64,000 nucleotides of DNA from assembly GCA_011033025.1 (NCBI GenBank), contig WFMF01000136.1:310001-374000 (forward strand). Reading direction: 5' to 3'. The notes below the pieces were generated by a model. That model was not told the DNA's origin and ran no database searches. It saw only the letters and a program-made list of their open reading frames with translations. Origin of the DNA: Beroe forskalii (Eukaryota; Ctenophora; Nuda; Beroida; Beroidae). Numbering within the stretch: position 1 is the stretch's first letter; every line of letters begins with the position of its first letter. Made by a program: the position numbers and the translations under genes. Of this stretch, positions 46,794 through 56,388 are shown one piece after another.

Positions 46794-47821
46794 CAACCCT
46801 AGGTGTACCTAACTGTGTGATCGTAGAATAAGTTCACTTTAATCTCAGAAAAATAACGTACATGGTGTCACTGTAAGATGTACAAGATCAATGATCATAC
46901 AATTATATTGATCATGTCATTGCATTGAAGTGTACAGTTTAAAATACTATTTTATGAAAATGTTTGAACTTTGGCGGAAATGGTTTTATCCATCGAGGAA
47001 ATAATTACGATCATGATTTTCTTTTTAAATCGGAGTAAAACTCATGCTATACCTCGTCAAGTCTACAAAACACAGCAATTTACATAAATGTTACGAAATC
47101 AAACGTACATGTATATCTTATACAACAATTTTAAAGATTTTTAAAAACTCTAGCAAGCTAGCAATTGTAACGCCGCTATATCATCGTTATATCAATGAAT
47201 TAATTTATGTAATTGAAATTAAATTCATTAACCGACAAATGTCATATTCTGTTGGGTCTTTAGAAGAAATTTCAGTTTGATTTAAGAATTTATGATAGCT
47301 TTAACACCCGAGGAATATTATCTCTGTAGGAATCAAGATAATAAATAGCTCATGAACCACTATCATAATAATTTGAAACATCTCTTATACTCAACTGAAA
47401 AAAGGTCACTCTTTAAATTAATTTATATTAGATTTTTATAGGTCCTCAATCCTCATGATATTATATAATCCCAATATGAGAAGTTCAAAGCTTATTTCTC
47501 TTTTATATTGAAGAGACTTACGACAATAGGCATCTTTTTTGCAGAACAGCAATTCAACAAAGCCAAATACTTCATAATTTAGGTTATCTTTGCAACTTAA
47601 GAAGAAAAAGTAACCGTACATAGACAATACTACAACGAAAAAAGACAAGCAAGGAGAACCTACTAACTAAGAAATTCGTAGAAGGTCATCAAGTAAAAGA
47701 CAGAGCATCCTTCTATCACTAAATTATTATTTTTATGGTTTTTAGTCGTCACAGGTACCAGTCTACAGCTCTAACGTAGTCCCTGTCCCTCTACACGAAA
47801 CACATTGACCTCCCCCTGAGA
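46794..47821. other. Interval between STAM and UBE4B
   Basis: About 1 kb between the STAM stop and the UBE4B start on the same strand. It should hold the STAM 3' UTR and the UBE4B promoter and 5' UTR. A good donor-like GAGGTATAG at ~47050 (minus) could end a 5' UTR exon. No other gene seen. Confidence 0.35.
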
Positions 47822-49390
47822 TCATTGAAGAGCCGTACCACCGCCCTGATGCATTGGAGACACGTGTGCAATGTTGGACTGGGCAGGCAACTGGGCCTGA
47901 CTCGGCTGGGAGTAAACTGGCGGCTGACCTTGGTACATCGCCTGGTAGTAGTCTTGGTTTGAGCCCTGTGTTGAGGGCGACATGTAGTTGGGCGGTGGGG
48001 ACTGAGAGGGTGGAATTTGGGGTCCTCCACCTTGCAAATGGGATGCCCCCTGCAGTTGTGGCATACTGCTGCTTTGGTTGTATGCAGCATCAAATTGAGG
48101 GGTTACACCAATGGGCATGCCTGGGACATACTGGTTGGCGGGCATTGGGGGAGCGAAATGGCGCTGATCTGGAGCTGGATGCTGCTGCATCTGCGGGACT
48201 GCTTGACCAGGCAAATAGGAGTATCTTATCGGTTGGATAACGGGGGGTGGGGCAACTGGGGGAGCTTCTTTAAGTAACTTGTGGAATAGTCCAACAACTC
48301 TTGACATATCATCATTGATACTCTCCAAGTCTTCATGGCGAGACTTAAGTTTATTGTACTCCGCTTCAATAAGTGGCTTCTGTTGAGCAACTGACTCCTC
48401 TAATTCAGCTATAAACTTGTCTTCTTCCTCGTTTGTAACAGTGGCATCAGCTTTACGAAGCATCTCCAATAATAACTCAATTTGTTGAGGGTTAACCTCT
48501 GTAACCTTGACTGGCTCTGGCTGAGCTGCTTGTTGGGGTTGGGGTGCTGCATTTTCCAATTCACGGGTTGCAAAATTAGCAGGGAACAACCCCGAACTAG
48601 AGGGAGTCCTACCTTTCCACCAGTTTTGATCTGAATTATCTGTAACTGAAATGATATCACCAGCTTTGAAGGTAATTTCATTTTCCTCGGCAGCTTCAAA
48701 GTCGTAAAGAGCTTTAACCTTGAACAGCTCACGATCAGTTGACAATGGCTTATCTGCAGTGAATGTAGGATATAATGCTGCATTGCTATTACTGTGACCA
48801 CCTGACTTGGCTTGCGATTCTTTCAAACTTAGTTCAATGGCTTTTTTGATCATGTCTTCTTCACTCTCAGTCTGCCGGGTTGCTGAAGATGCATTACCAG
48901 AGGATGATGTGGGAAGATTGACTGGTGGAGCATTACCAATGTCACTTGGAAATGTCACACCTTCACCTTTCAAATTCACAATTGTCACACTGAGCAAGTA
49001 CAGTTGAGGGTCTTCCCCAAATGCCTTGGCCCATTTAACCATTGCCTCTTTCAAGGCTGTTAAACCTTTGTTAGCTGTACGGTTCTTCAGCAAGAACTGC
49101 TTAAGTTCGTTGAGATTATCTCTGGCACATAACTCCAAATGGAATGGTCTGTTACAGTTGTTTACACATGCATCTAACAGTGTAACAGCATGTTCCAATT
49201 GAAGGGGGTCTGAATTCTTTATCTTTCTCATAAGTGTTTTCGCCATCATTTTTGGCCCATTTTGAGTGGTGTTTACATTATCACATAAGTTCATGATAAG
49301 CTGCCAGTCATCATTCTCTGCTCCAATACCACATATCTTATCAACAGCATCTTCAAATGGACTTCTAGTCCCAAATAAATTTGGCATCAT
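47822..49390 (-). CDS. STAM: Signal transducing adapter molecule (STAM), ESCRT-0 subunit, single coding exon, 522 aa
   Basis: Pairs with HRS/HGS on early endosomes to sort ubiquitinated receptors. Domain order matches the family: VHS (~residues 10-148; SPFEDAVDKICG, HAVTLLDACVNNCN, FHLELCARDNL); a ubiquitin-interacting motif (~176-194; EEDMIKKAIELSLKESQ); SH3 (~222-277; VKALYDFEAAEENEITF, QNWWKGR, GLFPANF); a GAT/coiled-coil (~293-380), the expected HRS-binding part; and a Pro/Gln/Ser-rich tail. Length is close to human STAM (540 aa). The frame opens Met-Met; a TTATTGAG just upstream could be an acceptor of a 5' UTR intron. Vertebrate STAM genes are intron-rich, so the intronless coding region beside multi-exon genes is notable. 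The frame is intact and full length, arguing against a dead retrocopy. Confidence 0.95.
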   Translation of the reverse strand: MMPNLFGTRSPFEDAVDKICGIGAENDDWQLIMNLCDNVNTTQNGPKMMAKTLMRKIKNSDPLQLEHAVTLLDACVNNCNRPFHLELCARDNLNELKQFLLKNRTANKGLTALKEAMVKWAKAFGEDPQLYLLSVTIVNLKGEGVTFPSDIGNAPPVNLPTSSSGNASSATRQTESEEDMIKKAIELSLKESQAKSGGHSNSNAALYPTFTADKPLSTDRELFKVKALYDFEAAEENEITFKAGDIISVTDNSDQNWWKGRTPSSSGLFPANFATRELENAAPQPQQAAQPEPVKVTEVNPQQIELLLEMLRKADATVTNEEEDKFIAELEESVAQQKPLIEAEYNKLKSRHEDLESINDDMSRVVGLFHKLLKEAPPVAPPPVIQPIRYSYLPGQAVPQMQQHPAPDQRHFAPPMPANQYVPGMPIGVTPQFDAAYNQSSSMPQLQGASHLQGGGPQIPPSQSPPPNYMSPSTQGSNQDYYQAMYQGQPPVYSQPSQAQLPAQSNIAHVSPMHQGGGTALQ

Positions 49391-50708
49391 ATCTCAATAA
49401 AAAGAGGGTTACATGTTGAAAATAAATGAGATCTGAGATGAGTTATTAAGGATACTAATTCATCATGAAAATATTTATGTACCATTACTATTTAACGGTT
49501 ATGGAAGACAATTAGTTAATTAGAAACACCTAGATGCGACATGAATATGTCTTCATTTATATTGCAAAAATCAAATTGCAATGCATTTGAGTGTCAACAA
49601 ATTTCCATGAATTTTGAGCAGAGCTCATCGGTAGAAGCATGATCAGAAAAACACCACGAAACAATAATAAGAGGACTAAAAACTCAAATAAAAATTACAC
49701 AGTACTGTTATAATAATGATATTATAATTATATTTATATATGAAATAACCAGGATAATATTCAAGTCACACGTCTTCATATTGAAATGTAATTATATAAC
49801 ATTATATACCTGACGATTTACCATTTGATTGATTCACAATTTCAAAATATGAGTTATAATTTTATATTACACAATTCCAATTAAGGAAGCACAGAAGGTA
49901 TTACTTTAATATCACAGCTAATTGAGCCCTTTTTACCAATGGATTGACTGGATTACAATGGAAAGTTTAGGCAGTTATAAAGCATTAAGTGTCATTCCCT
50001 AGGCCTAAGCCCTTATTAATTATAATTCTTCGGTTCTGCAGAGCAAGCCTTTTTTCATAAAAATTAGATATGCAACAATCACTAGAATCTGATGTTAGAC
50101 TTTAAAATGGTCATGAAGGACTAGCATGCTGATCATATTAATTGTTATTGTGCCTTGATTGCATTACCATGAATGAAATTAAAAAGATACATTTGAATAC
50201 CTATGATTAACATACATTCTAGTAAGCTTTAGGGGAGTTAAATTAAGTTATTATGGCAAATTCTGACAATTTGTTTGTGAGCATACTTAGGTAATATGTA
50301 GTTTAATTCAAAAGTACACATAAAAAGGTGACTCATTAGGGTAAGAGATTAGTTCAGAAGGCATGCAAGGGTAAACTTGAAACTTTTAAAATATTAACTA
50401 CCCATTATGTATCTTACATCACCATATACGAGGACACGAGGTATATTTCAAACTTTTCAGTTGATGATCTGTATAAAATAGGTCTACACAAGTACACACT
50501 GAAAAATAATATTATTTGCTCAGAGGATCAAGTAATACCAATAGCTCAGTATAACAGTTATAATAAAATACCCCAGTTTCTAAGCACGAAAATATTATAT
50601 TCAATAAAATTTATATTATAAAATTCAATGCTTATTAAAAGCTTAAATTATATGCAAAGGCTCTTTCAAGCGAAACCTTATAAATTATCTGAAATCAATA
50701 CTGTAACT
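49391..50708. other. Interval between SETDB1-like gene and STAM
   Basis: About 1.3 kb of AT-rich DNA. It should hold the SETDB1-like 3' UTR and the STAM promoter and 5' UTR. No coding sequence or transposon recognised. Confidence 0.35.
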
Positions 50709-53700
50709 TCACCTATTAAATGGTTTCATAGCAAGAAAACTATCTCTCATGATATTGGAGGTCGTGTAAACAGCTAACCATGGAATGGCAGAACTTTCCA
50801 CGACAACAGGACGTATTTCAGTATTAAAATCATCACTGATGGGAATAAATCTCCCTACATTCCCATATTCAGTACAGTCGAGATATATTTCTGATTTAAG
50901 TTCTGGGACCTCGCCATTGCTTTGTGAACATGATGACCGGTGCTTTGTTCTGGAACTGGAGTCCCTTCGAACTGGGTACACTGATGGATATGAAAGTGCT
51001 AAACTCGGGTCCAGTAGAGCACTCATGTAGTTATGTCTTGAAGCAGTTCGCACCCAGTGTGGGTCAAGTGAAGAGTGTTTCTGTAACTGTTTTTCAAAAA
51101 CTCTATTAGCAGATTCCAAATCTGTTGACATGATAAGTTTAGCATCATCGTGATAGAAATCCAAAAAGGAGCATCTATCTTGACTTTCTGCTTTTAATTG
51201 TTTTGATTCTGGTTTTGAAGCAATTTCAACATCAAGTTCTGTATCATATTGACTTCTGTTAAGTGGGTATATAAAATTCCCCTTCTCGGGCAATGAGTGC
51301 TTAACAACACCAGTGATGAAACATATGTAAGAATCTTTAGAAATGTCATGGAGAGCTTTGACTTTGAAGGAAGTATCTTCTTGAATGATCTGTAAACATT
51401 GCTTCAATCCTCTCTGAATCACTCGATTTGAACATCCAAAAGAACAACTGCATAAATTACTGCATTCAGTTTGAATACTATTCAACATGCATGGACATGA
51501 TTGGAGACAATCCTTATCACAAGAACACGAAGATAATCCATCGTCAACATTTTGGATTTTTGAGTCAAAAATCATGTCCATAACATAATGAAAGCTGTAT
51601 TTTATAATTGGTCCAATATTACTGACAAATGAAACAGGTACATTTTCCATGCCATTGGAAAGGTCAATGTCTGTGTATAAAGGTTCGAAATCTGGTTTCA
51701 AAGTTGATATTTCACTTGATATTTCGGGTGAAAAGCAGAAGTTTGTTGTAAAAAGATTAGTGCATTTTGTTGACATTAGATAATTTTGAATATCAATCAT
51801 ATTTGAACAAATTATTCCACAAGGAGCAATATAGACAATACCCCCATCTTTAGAACATCTTTTCCAGCGACATCTTAAAGGATAATTCAGTGGAGAATCT
51901 GGAACAACAGGTTTGACATTGAATTCATTGCAGAGGAAGCTACATTGATGGACTTCTTTATTTGGAAATGTTTCATTTAGAGACATAGGAGATCCAGTGG
52001 TTTCTTCTCCATCTGATTCATCAATTTCACCTTCCTCAAGTTCTTCATCAGCCTTCATTAATTCAACTTTCTTCAATATTGTGTTAACTCCCATGTATTT
52101 TTTATTAATTCCACATTCATGGAAACTATTACCAGTGGTTTTGGCAAACCAAGGAGCTAACCAGCGAGTTATCTTAGCCTCTGGATTGAGCCTGATTTGG
52201 TCCTTCTTAGCCATTAAAATAGAATTCATTTTAAGTTCAGTTGCCTTGGAAATCTTCTTTTTCTTTTCTGAAAGGGACTGTTTACCATTCTTTGCAGCAT
52301 TGCATTCTCGTGATTGCTGTTTTCTAGCCCGTTTGACACATTTTTGAGCTGCAAGTTCCTTTGAAGATTCACTTAATGCTTTCAGATTAATCTTCATTTT
52401 TGGGATTGCAATTTTTGGCGATTTCAAAGGTGAAATTTTCCTTCGTTTTCTTGAGTTTGTACAGACTGGAGAGTGTGATTCTTCATTTTTGATGGCTGGC
52501 TCAGGAACACTATCTTGAATATCACTTTCATTCTTTATTGAAACGGAATCTTCACTACTATCTGGAGGTGTTGCAGGGGAAACAATTTCAACACTAGGGG
52601 TAACTGATATGAAGGCTTGTGCTTCTCCATTATGACTACTATGGACAACTACCTCTATCACATTTCCATTTTGGTGAGAAGTTTCAGATGGAGCATCAGT
52701 TGGAAAGGTATCAATACAAGCTTCTTGATGCAGTATCATAGGGACATTTCGGGAAGTCCCTTCATTCTTAAAGCTATCTTTTACTTGTAGCTGTGTTTCA
52801 TCTAATAGAAGAACGTCTTTCTTACACTCAGTTTCAATGACAAGAGGAGGTAAATTATCATCATCAACATTTTCATCGTCGTCATCATCAATAACAACTA
52901 TTTCCTCTTTCTTCTGAATCTTGGGTGGAAAGTCATTTGGTCTGAATTCCGTGTTTACTATTTGAGCAGGTGAATCTGGAACTGTTGAATTCACTGCAGT
53001 ATTCAATATTGTATCAGCAAAATCAAATTCAACATCTAGATTTATCTTTGGGCTCATATCTAAACGTCTCCTGGTACCAGACTCTTCTGGTGCAGACCAA
53101 GAAAAAACTGAAACAGGATTACATGAATTGGGAGAGGAAATTGCAGGAGATGATGAAAAACCTCTGTTTGCTTTCTTTAGAGGTGAAGAATTATCATTAG
53201 AGCAGCCACGTATAGGACTACTATATGGTGGAGGGTCATTTACTGGACTTTCATCTAATATAAGTATAGGAGACTGTGGTGGAGGTTGGGAGGCCATGGC
53301 TGAATTTTTTGTGGACAGTAAATGGATTCCATAAGTGTTATTCCTACTTGAAGTATTATCAGATACTGGCCAAGAGTTGAAAGTTGTGTACTTTCCTGAC
53401 TTAGACACAGATGGCATTGAACTTTCATCTTCAGAGAACATGAATGGATCCAGGCTAGGAGTGACCATGAAAGGTTTACCTTTTAGAGGTGACTTAGTAA
53501 ACTTTTTCTGATCAGATGATTCAGTGGTTTCTGACATGTCATCATCAGGTTCTTGACTTGTTAATGGCTTAAATGAGCCATTCATCTTTCTCAAGTTGGA
53601 ATGTTCATCATAGTATGGATTATGTGTATGACCAAATGATAATATTCTACTTGATCCACGATGGATCCATTCTTCAGCCAAGCCACCATTGGGAATACTA

Positions 53701-54356
53701 TATCGTATCTTAGCAATGCTACAATCAACTTCAGCCACTTTACCAGTGAATTGTAAAGTTGTGTTGTCATAATTTGTGAAAGTCACTGAGTCATTTGAGT
53801 TCAAATTTATGAGCTTCACTGTGGAAACAGACATAGTAAAATATCTTTGGATAAATGATTTGTATGCAGGAGGAAGCATCAGTATAGGATTTTCCACTAG
53901 ATTGATAACCCAAAGCTTATCTTTAGTTTTATAGCAAGCAGAACCATCGTCAAGAAATAATAAGTATCTATAATTATTTTCTGTTGCAGGAAGTTCAGCA
54001 ACAAGGGATGAAATAAACATTGACTTTGTTGGGTGTTGAACAACAACTCTACTTCCAATTTCAATATTCTGATTATTTGACTGCTGATTAAGTACTTGAC
54101 TTGAAGCCACTGATCTTATCTCCCCAGATCTGAACAAAATCTGGTAAATCAGAGTCCCACTTCTTGTGAGGTTATAATTTTGAATGACTCCAAAATACCA
54201 GGCATAGTCTTGATAATAGGCTAGGACTGTAGTTCCACTAGGAATAATGGTAAGTGGGGGTGGAGCAGTGGACTGACTTACAGTAGGAGTAGCAGCCATG
54301 TTTGAGGGATATGAAGCAACATTTGATGGTGTTCTGGGATAATGTGGATATGACAT
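50709..54356 (-). CDS. SETDB1: SETDB1-like protein with degenerate SET domain, single coding exon, 1215 aa
   Basis: The family trimethylates histone H3K9 via Tudor, MBD and pre-SET/SET domains. I chose the ATG at 54356 (MSYPHYPRTP) because an acceptor (TATTTTCAG) lies 14 bp upstream; the open frame extends to 54413. Positions below count from that upstream codon. Tudor-like segments at ~53-107 (AYYQDYAWYFGVIQNY), ~116-175 and ~205-262 (EEWIHRGSSRILSF); a Ser-rich, partly acidic linker with IVVIDDDDDENVDDD; an MBD-like region ~845-905 (CRWKRCSKDGGIVYIAPCG); pre-SET at 963-994 with all nine cysteines, C-x-C-x3-C-x3-C-x-C-x8-C-x3-C-x-C-x3-C. In the SET region the SAM-binding G-x-G is SFK, NHSCSPN is replaced by IPISDDFN (~1190), the WDYNY tyrosine motif is gone, and the protein stops before any post-SET. 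It is probably a non-catalytic chromatin scaffold; loss of function of an old copy is the alternative. Confidence 0.85.
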   Translation of the reverse strand: MSYPHYPRTPSNVASYPSNMAATPTVSQSTAPPPLTIIPSGTTVLAYYQDYAWYFGVIQNYNLTRSGTLIYQILFRSGEIRSVASSQVLNQQSNNQNIEIGSRVVVQHPTKSMFISSLVAELPATENNYRYLLFLDDGSACYKTKDKLWVINLVENPILMLPPAYKSFIQRYFTMSVSTVKLINLNSNDSVTFTNYDNTTLQFTGKVAEVDCSIAKIRYSIPNGGLAEEWIHRGSSRILSFGHTHNPYYDEHSNLRKMNGSFKPLTSQEPDDDMSETTESSDQKKFTKSPLKGKPFMVTPSLDPFMFSEDESSMPSVSKSGKYTTFNSWPVSDNTSSRNNTYGIHLLSTKNSAMASQPPPQSPILILDESPVNDPPPYSSPIRGCSNDNSSPLKKANRGFSSSPAISSPNSCNPVSVFSWSAPEESGTRRRLDMSPKINLDVEFDFADTILNTAVNSTVPDSPAQIVNTEFRPNDFPPKIQKKEEIVVIDDDDDENVDDDNLPPLVIETECKKDVLLLDETQLQVKDSFKNEGTSRNVPMILHQEACIDTFPTDAPSETSHQNGNVIEVVVHSSHNGEAQAFISVTPSVEIVSPATPPDSSEDSVSIKNESDIQDSVPEPAIKNEESHSPVCTNSRKRRKISPLKSPKIAIPKMKINLKALSESSKELAAQKCVKRARKQQSRECNAAKNGKQSLSEKKKKISKATELKMNSILMAKKDQIRLNPEAKITRWLAPWFAKTTGNSFHECGINKKYMGVNTILKKVELMKADEELEEGEIDESDGEETTGSPMSLNETFPNKEVHQCSFLCNEFNVKPVVPDSPLNYPLRCRWKRCSKDGGIVYIAPCGIICSNMIDIQNYLMSTKCTNLFTTNFCFSPEISSEISTLKPDFEPLYTDIDLSNGMENVPVSFVSNIGPIIKYSFHYVMDMIFDSKIQNVDDGLSSCSCDKDCLQSCPCMLNSIQTECSNLCSCSFGCSNRVIQRGLKQCLQIIQEDTSFKVKALHDISKDSYICFITGVVKHSLPEKGNFIYPLNRSQYDTELDVEIASKPESKQLKAESQDRCSFLDFYHDDAKLIMSTDLESANRVFEKQLQKHSSLDPHWVRTASRHNYMSALLDPSLALSYPSVYPVRRDSSSRTKHRSSCSQSNGEVPELKSEIYLDCTEYGNVGRFIPISDDFNTEIRPVVVESSAIPWLAVYTTSNIMRDSFLAMKPFNR

Positions 54357-55269
54357 CTTCAAGAAGCATTCCTGAAAATAATGTTTGAAATCAAAACAGA
54401 TATAATACAACATCTTATCCTTCTTCTATACAACATAATATTATAGTACCTAGGTATTTTCTTTTTTTGCATTATGTGAAGCAATAACCACATGAGTCAG
54501 CGAATCAGGTCACATAGAAAATATAGGGTTCTTGCAGTACCTAAAAACCAATATTAAAATGGGTATTCAATTCAATTCAATTATAAATTTTTACAGCACA
54601 TTGAAAACAATATATTCTCCTAGCTTCATATGTGGAACATCTGTGGTGTGCTGAGGGCAAGCACCAAGTCAAATTAAGAATCTGTTAAAAGGGCTTCCCG
54701 CTAAGGACTAACAATAGGTATATCAAATCATATAGTCCTGAAAGTCAATTGGCATTAATAAAAATTGTCATTATCTGTAGGAATAATTTAAAATCTAAAA
54801 CAAGGGTTGTTTCACTTTTTTTAAAAAACAAAATACCACCTGGAAATAAATCATACCCTCAAAAACTGGTACATACTGATTAAAACGTTAAAAGAAGTCA
54901 GATAAAAATAATAAATTAGCAATAACATAATTTATTTAAATAGGAAAATAATAAATAAGGTTGCATTTTTGTGACTTGCCGAGGTCAGGCCGCATTTTTA
55001 CTTGTAAACTTGCCCGAAGTCATGAATTCGAAAAACATAAAAGAGTCTGTGCTTTATGTACAAATTGCATAATCAAATTTAAAAAAAACACACATCGGCC
55101 AAAAAACACAGCAACAGTCAGGGTGGTTCAATTTATACCTACATTAATTTTCTGAAGAATTTAAACCTATAATATGAGCTTATAAACATAGTCAAATGCA
55201 TTGTTGACAATATAGTTTGTGTCACTTACAGCAGATTCTAGCAATCTGGTTTTGTAAATTTTACTAAAT
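54357..55269. other. 5' flank of the SETDB1-like gene
   Basis: Likely contains the 5' UTR intron and promoter of the minus-strand SETDB1-like gene. AT-rich, with no other supported gene. Confidence 0.3.
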
Positions 55270-55275
55270 AATTTA

Positions 55276-56388
55276 GGAGGGGGGCCAACCCCCCAAAACC
55301 CCCCAAAATTAAGCCCCCTATTGGCAATTTGTTATATCCACTGGGGGTTAAACCCCCAAAATTAAACCCCTATCGACAGCAAAAATGGGTCTGAAATTTC
55401 AAAATTAGGCAACAAAAAATTACCCTTTGAAAAATTGCCAAAATTGCGACAAAAGGTACCACTTCGAAAAGGTGCAAAAATCGGACACAAATTTGGTACC
55501 ATTTCAAAGGGGTACGCCTGAAAACTCAGAATCGGAGAAGGTACCAATTGAAAATGTTGCCAAAATCAAAAACAAAATTGGTGTTTAATTAAAGGTCTGA
55601 AAACCTGGAAACAAAAACGGTACCATTTTAAAAAGGTGCCTAAATCAGAAACAAAAAATGGTACCATTTGAAAAATGTGTGAAAGTCACTAACAAAAATG
55701 GTACCATAATTTCAAAAAGTACCAAAATCACGAACAAAAATGGTACCATTTCAAAAGGTTCCGAAAATTATGAACAAAAAATGGTACCATTTGGAAAATG
55801 TCAAAATCCGGAAGTTAAAATGGTACCATTTCAAAGTATACCAAAAATCACGAAAAAAAAATCTGAAACAAAAAACGGTACCATTTTAAAAGGTTTTATC
55901 AGCAACCGAAAATGGTACCATTTGGAAAATGTGTGAAAAATCACGAACAAAAATGGTACCATTTCAAAAAGTACCAAAAATCACGAGCAAAAATGGTACC
56001 ATTTTAAAAAGGTTCCAAAAATTATGAGCAAAAATGGTACCATTTAGAAAATGTGTCAAAAACTGGAAACAAAAATGGTACCATTTCAAAATAGTACCAA
56101 AAATCACGAACAAAAATGGTACTATTTGGAAAAAAGGGGGTCAAAAATCAAACACATAAATGGTACCATTTCGAAATGGTGCAAAAAATCAGAAACAAAA
56201 AAGGTACCATTTGAAAAAGATGCCAAAAATCAGAAACAAAAATGGTACCATTTGAAAAAAAATGTCCTTTTTTCACAGTTAAGGTTGTTTTGACACTGAA
56301 AATTAAGCCCCCCAAAACCCCCCAAAATTAAACCCCCTATTGGCGATTTTTCATATCCACCAAAATTGAGGGGGTTGGCCCCCCCCCC
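55276..56388. mobile_element. GGTACC minisatellite inside a terminal-inverted-repeat element
   Basis: The core is ~20 tandem units of about 45 bp, each with AAAATGGTACCATTT (a KpnI-containing palindrome) followed by an AATCA-x-AAACAAA spacer, 55430-56260. The ends are GGAGGGGGGCCAACCCCC and its complement, and both flanks carry CCCCCAAAATTAAACCCC blocks. AATTTA at 55270-55275 and 56389-56394 looks like a target duplication. It sits at the 3' edge of the LINE. Confidence 0.7.

Noticed and set aside
52970-53334. Plus-strand frames inside the SETDB1-like gene
   Set aside because: Antisense shadows of the long minus-strand coding region.
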